From Sphingomonas sp. LR60 (GTDB lineage Bacteria > Pseudomonadota > Alphaproteobacteria > Sphingomonadales > Sphingomonadaceae), in NCBI RefSeq assembly GCF_036855935.1, contig NZ_JASPFK010000001.1:338501-402500 (forward strand): a stretch of DNA of 64,000 nucleotides. The letters run 5' to 3'. Within the stretch, counting starts at the first letter, position 1. Every line of letters begins with the position of its first letter. The notes beneath the pieces were generated by a model. That model searched no databases. It was not told the DNA's origin and saw nothing but the letters and a program-made list of their open reading frames with translations. Below are positions 27,350 through 36,561 of this stretch, piece after piece. The position numbers and the translations under genes are program-made.

Positions 27350-28292
27350 CCTGTCCGGTCCCCTCTACAACCGGTTCGGGCGGCTCCGCCAGTGCCGCGT
27401 TGAGGTGCGCGCCGAAGACCAGTCCCAGCCCGATCAGATAGAAGAACAACAGCATCACCACCACACCCGCCAGGCTGCCATAGGTCAGGTCATAGCCGCC
27501 GAGCTGCGACAGCGCCCAGGGCAGCCCGGCGGTCATGCTCACCCACCACAGGGTCGTGAACAAGGCGCCGGGCCATTTGCGCGCATCGCTGCGGCGATAT
27601 TTGCCGGGCGTCACCGAATAGAACAGCATGTAGAGCGCGCCGAACATGATCGCCGCCGGCACCAGCCGCGCGATATTGAGCCATTCGGCGACATGCTGCG
27701 CGACCGGCAGCAGGCGATAGATGAACTGCTCGGCGGCGGTCAGGATGCCCTGCACCAGAAACGCGAACAGGGCGATCACCACCGAGGCGATGATCGCGAT
27801 GCTCAGCCCCAGCCGCGCGCGCCACAACGACTGCGACGAGCGCGTGCCATAGGCTTTGCGGAAGATGTCGCGGATCGTCTCCGCGAAGCTGCCGACCGTC
27901 CACAGCCCGACCAGTGCACCGAACCACAGCAGCGGCCCCGTGCGCGCTTGCAGGACATTGGCGATCGGCGTCCGCAGCACGTCCGCCACGTCGCGCGGCA
28001 GCACCGACAGGAAACTGGCCAGCCCGTGCTGCACCTCGTCGCTCTGCCCGAACAAGGACGCCACCGCCGCCGCGACGATGAAGAACGGAAACACCGTCAT
28101 CAGCGCGAGATAGGCGAGGTTGCCCGCATAGATGAACCCGTCGGTCCACACGCCGATCACCGCGCGCTTGAACACCTCCCAGGCATAGGCGCCGGGGCGG
28201 AGGTGAGCGAGCTGTCGGTCGAGCCGGCGACGCGCGGCGCCGTGGTGGCGCCCGCGGTCTTCAGGCGTCAGCGATAGCGGGGCGTCGGTCAC
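27342..28292 (-). CDS. YihY/BrkB family inner-membrane protein
   Basis: A 316-residue polytopic membrane protein with about six helices and the family landmarks: an N-terminal amphipathic WEVFKRAVIGVWTDGFIYAGNLAYLALM, FPFFIVAAAVASLF, and GPLLWFGALVGLWTVGSFAETIRDIFRKAYG. Toward the C-terminus are the FYSVTPGKYRRSDARKWPGAL cytoplasmic loop and a final pair of helices (YGSLAGVVVMLLFFYLIGLGLVFG). The family was once annotated as ribonuclease BN by error; the role is unknown but it is membrane-located. The gene is six bases downstream of the dnaJ-like gene and overlaps fabI, suggesting one transcript. Confidence 0.9.
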   Translation of the reverse strand: MTDAPLSLTPEDRGRHHGAARRRLDRQLAHLRPGAYAWEVFKRAVIGVWTDGFIYAGNLAYLALMTVFPFFIVAAAVASLFGQSDEVQHGLASFLSVLPRDVADVLRTPIANVLQARTGPLLWFGALVGLWTVGSFAETIRDIFRKAYGTRSSQSLWRARLGLSIAIIASVVIALFAFLVQGILTAAEQFIYRLLPVAQHVAEWLNIARLVPAAIMFGALYMLFYSVTPGKYRRSDARKWPGALFTTLWWVSMTAGLPWALSQLGGYDLTYGSLAGVVVMLLFFYLIGLGLVFGAHLNAALAEPPEPVVEGTGQGE

Positions 28293-28298
28293 GCACGA

Positions 28299-29263
28299 TC
28301 AGACGCCCATCGCCGCGCGGGGGTTCCCGCCGCCGTCCCAGCCGGCCACGAACGCCTTCAGCGCCGCATCGTTCGCGGGCACGTCGACCACCAGCGTCAC
28401 CAACTGATCGCCACGCTCGCCGCCCTTGCGGTGGAAGCCCTTTCCCTTCAAGCGCAACGTCTTGCCGGAGGTCGCGCCGGTGGGGACGGTGATCATCACC
28501 GGATTGTCGACCGTCGGACACTTCACCTTGCCGCCCTCGACCGCTTCCTTGAGCGTGATCGGCAGGTCGAGGCGCACGTCGTCGCCGTCCCGCGTGAAGA
28601 AGCGGTGCGGCTGCACCTCGATCGTCACGATCGCGTCGCCCGCGCCGCCGGGACCGGTGTCGCCCTTGCCCGCCAGCCGCATCTGCGTGCCGGTATCCAC
28701 CCCGGCGGGCAGCTTGAGATCGATCGTCGTCCCACCCGCCAGCGTCACGCGCTGCGGGGCGAGCGTCGCGGCGTCGGTGAACGGCACGCGCAGCGCATAG
28801 GCGACATTGCCGCCCTTCGCCGGCGGCTGCCGCCGTCCGAAGCCGCTGGCGAACCCGCCAGCACCGCCGCCGCCGCCGCCGCCGCGCGCGCGCCGCCGCC
28901 GAACAGCCCCTCGAAGATGTCGCTCATGTCCGGGCCGCCCGCGCCGCCGCCCATCCCGCTCATGTCGAAGCCCTCAGGCCGGAACCCGCCGTTGCCCGCC
29001 TGTCCGCGCCCGCCCGCGCCGAAGCCGAACGGCGCGGCCGGGTTGCCGTCGCCGTCGATCTCGCCACGGTCGAAGCGCGCGCGCTTGTCCTTGTCGGTCA
29101 GCAGGTCATAGGCGCTGGTGACCTGCCCGAACTTCTCCGCCGCCTTCGGATTGTCGCGGTTGCGGTCGGGATGCAGCTCCTTGGCGAGCTTGCGATACGC
29201 TTTCTTGATGTCCGCCTCGCTGGCGCCGCGCGCCACGCCCAGCGTCGCATATGGATCGGCCAT
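28299..29263 (-). pseudogene. DnaJ/CbpA-like J-domain co-chaperone, broken by a frameshift in the Gly-rich region
   Basis: This is a class II (zinc-finger-free) Hsp40. The J-domain (residues about 1-70) has the HPD triad in [19 protein letters not shown] Gly/Phe-rich linker follows ([20 protein letters not shown]), then the frame changes into a meaningless poly-Ala tail. The two C-terminal substrate-binding domains continue in another frame (28299-28787: [57 protein letters not shown]). The shift occurs in a run of GCC/GCG repeats at about 28864-28893, so repeat slippage or an assembly indel is likely. With the frame restored the protein would have normal domain order. Confidence 0.85.
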
Positions 29264-29323
29264 GTCGTCCCCGGTTGGTGTGTTACTCGCCTATGTGGGG
29301 CAGTGTCGCGCGAAGCGCAATCG

Positions 29324-30235
29324 TTACGCTGGCTCCGCGATCGCCTCGACGATGCCCTCGACGATCGGCGCCACGTCGACGCTGACCTCCATCGCCTGCG
29401 CCCCCGATCCCAGCACCACGCCGTCGACCGGCGCGATCTCGGCATAGTCGCGCCCGATCGCGACGACGATATGGTCGCCTGCCATCCAGATGCCGTTGGT
29501 GGGATCGACCCCGACCCAGCCGCGCACCGGCCCGCACCAGATCAGCACCCAGGCGTGCGTCGCATCGGCGCCGACCAGCCGTTCCTGCCCGGGCGGCGGG
29601 ATGGTGCGGATATAGCCCGAGGCATAAGCGGCGGGCAGCCCGGCGGCACGCAGCCCGGTCAGCATGATCTGCGCGAAATCCTGACAGACGCCGCTGCGCT
29701 TGGCGAACGCCTCGTGCGGCGGCGTGTCGACCAGGGTCGCCGTGGGATCGAACGCAAAGTCGCGCTGGATCCGCCGCGCCAGCGCGATCCCGGCCTCCAG
29801 CACGTTGCGGTCGGGCGACAGATCGGGCGCGCAATAATCGGCGATCGCACGGTCGAGCGGGATCAACGGCGACGGGAACAGATACGCCGCCGGCCCCGCC
29901 GCCGAGACGTCGCCGGACGCACGGGCGAGCGCGCAGACCTCGGCGATCGAGAGATCGCTCGCGTCGGGCACCGGCACCAGCCGGTCGACCGTCAGCCGCG
30001 CGACACTCTCGATCGTCAGCCGCCGGACCCGCTCGTCGACCACCAGCCGGGTGACATGCGCCAGCCCCGCTTCGGCATGTGCCTCGGTGGTCCGCCCGGA
30101 GGGCGCGACATGGAGCGCATATTCCTCCAGCTTCTGCCCCGGCCAGTCGATCGGCTTCAGCCGCAGGTTGCAGCGCGCGAACTTGACCGCATTGCCATAG
30201 TCGAAGCGGGTGATGTGGCGGATGTCATAGCGCAT
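29324..30235 (-). CDS. Transglutaminase-like cysteine protease family protein
   Basis: A 303-residue protein with the bacterial transglutaminase N-terminal beta domain (MRYDIRHITRFDYGNAV...LRLKPIDWPGQ) and a transglutaminase core. The catalytic Cys is in KRSGVCQDFAQIMLTGLR, the His in THAWVLIWCGPVRGWVGVDP, with Asp in the following DPTNG. No signal peptide is present, so it is cytoplasmic. It lies downstream of the ATP-grasp/alpha-E gene on the same strand. These families co-occur widely and are proposed, from comparative genomics, to make and cut peptide tags. Biochemical function remains unproven. Confidence 0.88.
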   Translation of the reverse strand: MRYDIRHITRFDYGNAVKFARCNLRLKPIDWPGQKLEEYALHVAPSGRTTEAHAEAGLAHVTRLVVDERVRRLTIESVARLTVDRLVPVPDASDLSIAEVCALARASGDVSAAGPAAYLFPSPLIPLDRAIADYCAPDLSPDRNVLEAGIALARRIQRDFAFDPTATLVDTPPHEAFAKRSGVCQDFAQIMLTGLRAAGLPAAYASGYIRTIPPPGQERLVGADATHAWVLIWCGPVRGWVGVDPTNGIWMAGDHIVVAIGRDYAEIAPVDGVVLGSGAQAMEVSVDVAPIVEGIVEAIAEPA

Positions 30236-30263
30236 CGATCAGGCCGTTCCTCTCGCCGCCACA

Positions 30264-30378
30264 CCCGTTCGCCCTGAGGAGAGGCTGAGCGAAGTCGAAG
30301 CCTCGTCTCGAAGGGTACGCGCGATGCTTCGAGACGGCATTTCGACTGCGCTCAATGCCTCCTCAGCACGAACGGAGG
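30264..30378. repeat. Imperfect palindrome, cccgttcgccctgaggag type
   Basis: Left arm cccgttcgccctgaggagaggctgagcgaagtcgaa and right arm ttcgactgcgctcaatgcctcctcagcacgaacgg are inverted copies. It fills the gap between the ATP-grasp gene and the transglutaminase gene. Confidence 0.7.
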
Positions 30379-30396
30379 GGTAGGGGGCGAGCGGGC

Positions 30397-32862
30397 TCAC
30401 GCCAGCGTCAACCCGCTCGCCCGCAACGGCTCCGCACCCTGCAGGAAATACCGCCGCGCGATCGCCTCCGACAGCCGGAACAGCCGATTCTCGACCTCCG
30501 ACAGCGTCTCGGGATCGAGCAGTGCCGCCTGCGCCGGGGCGACCAGGGCGTGCAGTTCGGTCGCCTCGATCTGCTGCGGCTCGGCCATGCCGTCGTCGTC
30601 GAGCACCGGCAGCGCCGCCAGATGCTCGCGGATCCGCTCGACCTGGAACGCCAGCGCGCGCGGATTGCCGGGATCGAGTACCGTCAGATCGACCACCGGC
30701 ACCCGCGCGATCCCGGTCAGATAGCGCTGGCGATAGCTGATCTGGCTGTCGGCGAGGTCGAGCAGCGTCGACAGATCGCCGGCCGACGCGCCGCTCATCC
30801 CGAAGATCCGCGCCGCGCGCGTGATCGCCCGCGCCCGCTCGATCCGCCGCCCGAGATCGTGGAACCGCCACGCCGCGGTCCGCCCCATATGCTCGGCCGA
30901 CAGCCCGGCGATCGCGGCATAGCGGCGCTGGAGCGACCCGGCGCGGTCGAGCATCCCGCGATGCGTCGGGAAGGGCGCGTCGAGCAACCGCACCATGTCC
31001 ACCGACAGCCGGTCGCGCGATCCGCCGGCGATCCGCTGCGCATGGGTGTTGATCGCCGCCACCGATTGCCAGCCGTCGCGCGCTTCCATCGCGGTGCGCG
31101 CGAAGGCGATCAACTCGGCGCGGCGGAAGCCGGTCGGGGCAGGGGCCGCGCCGCTGTCGACGATCTCGGCGACCAGCTTGGCGATCGTCGCGTCATCGGG
31201 CGCCGCGCCGGTATCGGCGTCGATCGAATGGCCGAGCATCACCCGGATCGCCGCCAGCAACGCCTCGCCGCGATCCAGATAGCGCCCGAGCCAGAAGAAA
31301 TTGTCCGCGACCCGGCTCGGCAAGGTGCCGGGATTGCGCCTTATGTGGAGCGAGTCCGGCGCGGGCAGCAACGAAACCGGCGAAACCGGCTCCGCACCGT
31401 GGACGCAGACGTCCGCAGACCACGTCCCTTCGCCCAGCACCGCGGCCCGCGGGTCGGGATGCTCGCCGATCCGCGCGAAGCCGCCCGGCAATACCTGCCA
31501 ATTGCCCTGCGCATCGCGCGCCGCGAACACCCGCAGCGTGAACGGGCGTGGCTCCAGCCGGTCCTCGATGATGACCGGCATCGTCGACAGCCGCACGATT
31601 TCCTGCCCGACGTAATCCTGCGGACGCCGCGTGAGATCGTCGAGGAATGCGGCGCGCTGCTCCTGCGTCAGGTCCGCCCCCGCGACCGGTGCCTCGCCCG
31701 GCAGTCCCAGCGTTCGCGCGCCGAACGCCGGCGACAGCAGCATCGACCCGAACTCGCCCGCGACATGCGCCGCCTCGCGCGGCTGCCCGCACCACCAGGT
31801 CGCGATATTGGGCAGGATCAGGTCCGCGCCGGTCAGCCGCGTGCTGAGTTGCGGCAGGAACGCCCCGAACGCCGGGCTTTCCAGCACCCCGGCGCCGGGC
31901 GCATTGGCGAGCACGACATTGCCCTGCGCCCAGACGTCGATCAGCCCCGGCACCCCGATCCGCGAGTGCGAATCGAACGCCAGCGGATCGAGCAGCCGCG
32001 GATCGAGCCGCCGCCACAGCGCATCGACACGCTTCAGCCCGCCGATCGTGCGGACGTACAGCCGATCCTCCAGCGCGGCGAGATCGTCGCCTTCGACCAG
32101 CAACAGCCCCAGATAGCGCGCCAGATGCGCCTGTTCGGGGTAGCTGGGATTGTAGCGCCCAGGGGTCAGCAATCCGATGCGCGGATCGCTGCGCCGGCAC
32201 GCCGCGGCCAGCCCCTCGCGGAACGCCGCGAAGAACGGCGCGTGGCGACGCACGTTGAGCCGCGCCTGCAGCCCGCCTAGCGTGCGGCTGACCGCAAGCC
32301 GGTTCTCCAGCGCATAGCCCGCCCCGGTCGGCGCACGCAGGTGGTCGGCAAGCACGCGCCACTCGCCCGACGGACTGCGCCCCAGGTCGATCGCGACGAA
32401 ATGCAGATGGTGCCCGCCGGGTGGCGCCAGCCCGACCAGCGGGCGCAGGAAGAACGGGCTGCCGGTGACGAGCGTCGCGGGAAAGTGCCCGCGTTCCACC
32501 AGCTTCGACGGGCCGTACAGATCGGCGAGGATCGTCTCGAACAGATCGGCGCGCTGGACGATCCCGCGCTCGATCAGGGACCATTCCTCCGCCTCGATCA
32601 GCAGCGGCATCGGGCTGACCGGCCACGGCCGCTCGCTGTCCTCGCCGATGATGCGGAAACCGGTGCCGATATCGATCGCGTGCCGCTGCACCCGCTCGCG
32701 CGCATGGCCGAGATCGTCGCCCGCGACCGCGGACAATTCCTCGAGCACCGCCAGCCACGGCGCGCCGGCACCGGCGCGCATCGTGTCGGACGACGTGCCT
32801 GCGTAATCGTCGAAGCGGCGGCGGGCGAGGGTGCCGGTATCGAAGAGGGGCTGCGTGGCCAG
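30397..32862 (-). CDS. Circularly permuted ATP-grasp (type 2) fused to alpha-E domain
   Basis: The N-terminal about 500 residues are a circularly permuted ATP-grasp domain (former DUF404/DUF407). The landmark segment is HFVAIDLGRSPSGEWRVLADHL, followed by APTGAGYALENRLAVSR, with GLLTPGRYNPSYPEQ and LYVRTIGGLKRVD further on. The C-terminal about 300 residues are an all-helical alpha-E domain (former DUF403; VADNFFWLGRYLDRGEALL to the end). Family knowledge suggests ATP-dependent peptide-bond formation acting with the adjacent transglutaminase. Homologous sequence (LATQPLFDTGTLARRRFDDYAG) continues 27 codons upstream of the first ATG at 32781. The only good initiation signal there is a perfect aaggagg followed by a CTG at 32862, so I propose a CTG start; with ATG only, the product is 794 residues. 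Confidence 0.85.
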   Translation of the reverse strand: MATQPLFDTGTLARRRFDDYAGTSSDTMRAGAGAPWLAVLEELSAVAGDDLGHARERVQRHAIDIGTGFRIIGEDSERPWPVSPMPLLIEAEEWSLIERGIVQRADLFETILADLYGPSKLVERGHFPATLVTGSPFFLRPLVGLAPPGGHHLHFVAIDLGRSPSGEWRVLADHLRAPTGAGYALENRLAVSRTLGGLQARLNVRRHAPFFAAFREGLAAACRRSDPRIGLLTPGRYNPSYPEQAHLARYLGLLLVEGDDLAALEDRLYVRTIGGLKRVDALWRRLDPRLLDPLAFDSHSRIGVPGLIDVWAQGNVVLANAPGAGVLESPAFGAFLPQLSTRLTGADLILPNIATWWCGQPREAAHVAGEFGSMLLSPAFGARTLGLPGEAPVAGADLTQEQRAAFLDDLTRRPQDYVGQEIVRLSTMPVIIEDRLEPRPFTLRVFAARDAQGNWQVLPGGFARIGEHPDPRAAVLGEGTWSADVCVHGAEPVSPVSLLPAPDSLHIRRNPGTLPSRVADNFFWLGRYLDRGEALLAAIRVMLGHSIDADTGAAPDDATIAKLVAEIVDSGAAPAPTGFRRAELIAFARTAMEARDGWQSVAAINTHAQRIAGGSRDRLSVDMVRLLDAPFPTHRGMLDRAGSLQRRYAAIAGLSAEHMGRTAAWRFHDLGRRIERARAITRAARIFGMSGASAGDLSTLLDLADSQISYRQRYLTGIARVPVVDLTVLDPGNPRALAFQVERIREHLAALPVLDDDGMAEPQQIEATELHALVAPAQAALLDPETLSEVENRLFRLSEAIARRYFLQGAEPLRASGLTLA

Positions 32863-32936
32863 CGTTTCCTCCTTCAGCCAACCGGGGCGACCCTAATGCC
32901 GCGACCGGGTTAAGCAATCGGAATCGACCGCGCCGC

Positions 32937-33208
32937 TTAGGGTCTGTACTCAATCGCAACAAGGATCGTGATCGCCTCTGGAAGGCCGCCCACGAGGAGC
33001 GAAGCGCAGTCGGGTAGCTGCGCTACCCGCAAGCAAGCGACGATGCTGGGCGGCCTTCCAGGGGCGACCGCGAAGCGGCGGGCGGATTTTGGCGCCAGGC
33101 GGCGTCGCGCGTCGGTCACGATGCTTGGGCATCGCTCCCTCCTTGCTCCTAGCCTGGCGCCAAAATCCGCTCCGTCACGACCTTGTTGCGATTGGGTACA
33201 GACCCTAA
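32937..33208. mobile_element. 272-base MITE-like element with 28-base terminal inverted repeats
   Basis: The left end ttagggtctgtactcaatcg, continuing to caacaagg, and the right end ccttgttgcg, continuing to attgggtacagaccctaa, are inverted copies with one mismatch. Inside are two further nested inverted pairs: ggaaggccgccca with tgggcggccttcc, and ggcggattttggcgccaggc with gcctggcgccaaaatccgc. No transposase frame is present, so it would depend on one supplied elsewhere. Its right end contains the TAG stop codon of ligD. No clear target duplication was seen beyond the TTA/TAA ends. Confidence 0.75.
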
Positions 33209-35604
33209 AGGTCGGGCAGCACCTGATCGGCGACGCCCCACTCCTTCAGCGATCGTCCATTGGCGCGCGCGATCAGCGCCTCGGCATCGCCGACGTGCCA
33301 ATGCGCGGCGCTGTCGAGATCGCGCAGTTCGGTCCACGATACCGGCGCCGCGACCGGCGCACCGGCGCGTGCGCGCGCGGCATAGGGCATGATCGCGGTC
33401 GCGCCGCGCTGGTTGCGCAGATAGTCGATGAAGATCCGCCCCTTGCGCTTGGCCTTGCTCATGACGGCCACGAACCGCTCGGGATCGGCATGCGCCAGCG
33501 CGCGCGCAAACCGCTCCGCGAAGTCGCGGACCGCCGGCCATTCGGCCTTGGGGGTCAGCGGCACGACGACATGGACGCCCTTGCCCCCCGACAGCAACGG
33601 GAAGCTGACCAGCCCCAGTTCGGCGAGTTGCTCTTTCAGGTGTACGGCGGCGCGCTTGGTTTCCTCGAAGCCCAGCCCTTCGTCGGGGTCGAGGTCGAAC
33701 ACCAGCCGGTCTGGTCGTTCAAGCGCATCGATGCGCGATCCCCAGCCGTGGAACTCGATCGTTCCCATCTGCACGCACGCGACCAGACCGTCGGCGTCGT
33801 CGACATACAGATAGTTCTCGGTGCTGCCGTCCTTCTCGCGGATCGGCACCTGATGCACGGTATCGCCGAACGATCCGGCGTCGTGCTTCTGGAAGAAGCA
33901 TTGCCGCGCTCGCCCTTGCGGGCAACGCACCAGGCTGACCGGCCGATGCCCCGCCCATGGCAGCATGATCCCCGCGACCGTCGCATAATAATCGGCGAGC
34001 TGCCCCTTGGTGACGTCGCTCTCGGGAAAGATCACGCGATCGCGATTGGTGACCTTGATCTGCGACTCGACCTTCGGCGGCGCTGCCGGCCGCTCGGCGA
34101 CCACCTCCGCCGCCGGCTTGTCGCCGCGCAACCCGATGAAGCTCGAATGGCGCAGCACGCCGTCGGGCGTCGTCTCGGCGAAGGCGACCTCCGCCACCAG
34201 CTCGGGCTTTACCCAATGCGCTCCTTTTACCGCCGCACGCGGTGCCTCGACCGTGGCGGTCTTGCGCGCCAGTTTGTCGAGCCGCGTCCGCAGCTCGTCG
34301 ATCATCGCGGCGTCGAATCCGGTGCCGACCTTGCCGGCATAGCGCAGCGTGTCGCCGTCATGCACGCCGAGCAGCAACGACCGCAGCCCGCGCGACTTGG
34401 TGGAGGGCAGCCAGCCGACGATCACGAACTCTTGCCGCCGGATACACTTGATCTTCAGCCATGCGGACGTCCGCTTCCCGCGATACGGCGCATCGGCGCG
34501 TTTGGAGACGACGCCCTCATAGCCTTCGCGGCACATCGTCTCGAACAATTCCTCGCCGGCGCCGACGATATGCTCGGCAAAGCGCAGCCGCTCCTCGCCG
34601 CCGCCGACCAGTGCACGCAGCCGCTCCTTGCGCGCGACATTGGGCTGGTCGCGCAGATCCTTGCCATCCACTTCTAGCAGGTCGAACGCAAACAGCGTCA
34701 TCGCGCCCCCCGCGCCGATCGCATCCTTGAGCGTCGAGAAATCGGGCCTGCCCTGCTTGAACGCGACGATTTCACCATCGATCAGCGCGGTCGTGGCGGG
34801 GAGCGCGGCGGCGGCTTCGGCGATGCCGGGGAATTTGTCGCTCCAATCGAGCCCGCTGCGGGTAAAAACCTTCGCCTTGCCGCCCCCGACCGCGATCAAC
34901 GCGCGATAGCCGTCGTATTTCACCTCATGTATCCACTCCCCGCCGCCCGGAACGTGGTCCACGAGCGTACAGAGCTGTGGCGGCTCGTAGACGGGCGGCT
35001 TGCCCGATTTGCGCTTCCGGGCCGGTTTCCCACCCTTGCCGTCGGCGATTTCCTGCATCGTCCGCCCGGTCGCGACACTGGTCAGCGCCGTCTCCACCAG
35101 CGTGTCGGTGCCACCCGCCGCGGCATCCTCGATCTTGCGTAACAGCCAGTTTTCGCGGCGTTCTTTGCCGCGCGGGCGCAGCCGGATCAGCAGCCACTCC
35201 CCCTTCATCCGCTCGCCATCCAGGACGAAGTGCAGATGGCCCTTGTCGATGTCGGCGGCACTCTTGCCCTTGACCGGCGACCAGGTGCCGCGGTCCCACA
35301 ACATCACCGTCCCACCACCATATTCACCCGCCGGAATGGTCCCCTCAAACGTCTGATAAGAAAGCGGATGATCCTCGGTCCGCACCGCCAGACGCTTCTC
35401 GTTCGGGTCGAGACTCGGGCCGCGGGTGACGGCCCAGCTTTTCAGGACGCCGTTGACTTCCAACCGGAAATCCCAGTGCAATCGCGTCGCATCGTGCTTC
35501 TGCACGATGAAGCTGTTGCCTTTCCCGGGCGCGAGCGTCCCGGCCGGCTCGGCGGTCTTCGCGAAATTGCGCTTGGCATTATAGGGGGCGAGCGGGTCGG
35601 TCAT
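33205..35604 (-). CDS. ligD: DNA ligase D (phosphoesterase-ligase-polymerase)
   Basis: This is the multifunctional end-processing and sealing enzyme of bacterial non-homologous end joining. Domain order is 3'-phosphoesterase (residues about 20-180; HWDFRLEVNGVLKSWAVTRGP), ATP-dependent ligase (about 215-510; nucleotidylated Lys in EVKYDGYRALI, LIDGEIVAF) and primase-type polymerase (about 530-799; FDLDPDEGLGF carries the metal-binding DxD, PLLSGGKGVHVVVPL). The length of 799 residues is normal. The stop TAG lies in the terminal repeat of the neighbouring MITE-like element; the protein ends ...GVADQVLPDL, a plausible natural end, so insertion cost at most a few residues. It lies 27 bases downstream of ku. 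Confidence 0.95.
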   Translation of the reverse strand: MTDPLAPYNAKRNFAKTAEPAGTLAPGKGNSFIVQKHDATRLHWDFRLEVNGVLKSWAVTRGPSLDPNEKRLAVRTEDHPLSYQTFEGTIPAGEYGGGTVMLWDRGTWSPVKGKSAADIDKGHLHFVLDGERMKGEWLLIRLRPRGKERRENWLLRKIEDAAAGGTDTLVETALTSVATGRTMQEIADGKGGKPARKRKSGKPPVYEPPQLCTLVDHVPGGGEWIHEVKYDGYRALIAVGGGKAKVFTRSGLDWSDKFPGIAEAAAALPATTALIDGEIVAFKQGRPDFSTLKDAIGAGGAMTLFAFDLLEVDGKDLRDQPNVARKERLRALVGGGEERLRFAEHIVGAGEELFETMCREGYEGVVSKRADAPYRGKRTSAWLKIKCIRRQEFVIVGWLPSTKSRGLRSLLLGVHDGDTLRYAGKVGTGFDAAMIDELRTRLDKLARKTATVEAPRAAVKGAHWVKPELVAEVAFAETTPDGVLRHSSFIGLRGDKPAAEVVAERPAAPPKVESQIKVTNRDRVIFPESDVTKGQLADYYATVAGIMLPWAGHRPVSLVRCPQGRARQCFFQKHDAGSFGDTVHQVPIREKDGSTENYLYVDDADGLVACVQMGTIEFHGWGSRIDALERPDRLVFDLDPDEGLGFEETKRAAVHLKEQLAELGLVSFPLLSGGKGVHVVVPLTPKAEWPAVRDFAERFARALAHADPERFVAVMSKAKRKGRIFIDYLRNQRGATAIMPYAARARAGAPVAAPVSWTELRDLDSAAHWHVGDAEALIARANGRSLKEWGVADQVLPDL

Positions 35605-35631
35605 TTGGCAGCCCCGTCAACGGGATGAAGC

Positions 35632-36501
35632 TCAAGCACTTTTCTTCGTCTTCGCCGCCGGTTTGCGGGCGGCAGGCTTGCGCGCCGGAGTCTTCTTCTC
35701 CGTGGTGCCGCCCTTGCCCTCCATCGACTTTTTGAGCGCCGCCATCAGGTCGACGACATTCGAGCCCGACCGCCCGCCGTCATCGCCCTTGTCCTCGATG
35801 ATCTTGCGACCCTTCGCCTTGCGCTTGCGCTCGATCAGGTCCTTGAGCGCATCGACATAGCGGTCGTGGAACTCGGCCGGATCGAACGCCGCGGCCTTCT
35901 TCTCGATCAGCGCCTCGGCGAGGTCGAGCAATTCGGCGTCCGGCTTGTCGTCGGGAATGTCACGGAAATATCCCTGCGCGCGGTGAACCTCGTCGGCATA
36001 GCGCAAGGTTTCGAGGATCATGCCACGCCCGCACGGCTTCAGGCTGACCACATATTCGCGACCGCGCATCGCAAGTTGCCCGAGCCCGACCTTCTTCGTG
36101 CGACGCAACGCCTCGCGAAGCACGATGAACGCTTCCTCGGCGAGGTCGTCGGCGGGGACGACGAAATACGGCTTCTCGTAATAGAGCACGTCGATCTCGT
36201 GCGCGTCGACGAACTGGGTGAGCTCCAGCGTCTTCTTCGACTCGAGCTTGACCGCGTCGATCTCATCCTGTTCGAGCAGGACATATTCGCCCTTCTCGAT
36301 CTCGAAGCCCTTCATGATCTCGTCGGTATCGACCGGGCCGACACCGGGCGCGACCTTCTCGTATTTGATCCGCTGCCCGCTCGGTTCGTGGATCTGGTGA
36401 AAGGCGACCTGCGCACCGGACTTGGTGGCGGAGTAGATTTCGACGGGGATCGACACCAGCGCCAAACGGATCTGCCCCTGCCAGTATGCGCGCGCCGCCA
36501 T
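35632..36501 (-). CDS. ku: Ku protein (non-homologous end joining)
   Basis: This homodimeric ring binds DNA ends and recruits LigD. The bacterial Ku core is clear: MAARAYWQGQIRLALVSIPVEIYSA, RIKYEKVAPGVGPVDTDEI, FEIEKGEYVLLEQDEIDAVKLESKKTLEL and YEKPYFVVPADDLAEEAFIVLREAL. The Lys/Arg-rich C-terminal tail (KKTPARKPAARKPAAKTKKS) is typical and helps DNA binding and LigD recruitment. The start was placed at MAARAYW; the 12-codon upstream extension is not family-like. The adjacent ligD on the same strand makes a complete two-component repair system. Confidence 0.95.
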   Translation of the reverse strand: MAARAYWQGQIRLALVSIPVEIYSATKSGAQVAFHQIHEPSGQRIKYEKVAPGVGPVDTDEIMKGFEIEKGEYVLLEQDEIDAVKLESKKTLELTQFVDAHEIDVLYYEKPYFVVPADDLAEEAFIVLREALRRTKKVGLGQLAMRGREYVVSLKPCGRGMILETLRYADEVHRAQGYFRDIPDDKPDAELLDLAEALIEKKAAAFDPAEFHDRYVDALKDLIERKRKAKGRKIIEDKGDDGGRSGSNVVDLMAALKKSMEGKGGTTEKKTPARKPAARKPAAKTKKSA

Positions 36502-36561
36502 CGGATAAGCCTCTCGTTGCGAGAGCGATTCAATCATCGGGCGCGGCGGGGGTTCCGGGGC

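Noticed and set aside
28745..28890. Poly-Ala/Arg tail of the DnaJ-like first frame as a real C-terminal domain
   Set aside because: Homology resumes in another frame immediately after the GC repeat; the tail is a frameshift product.
32937..33208. Complete insertion sequence
   Set aside because: Too short and without a transposase frame; kept only as a MITE-like element.
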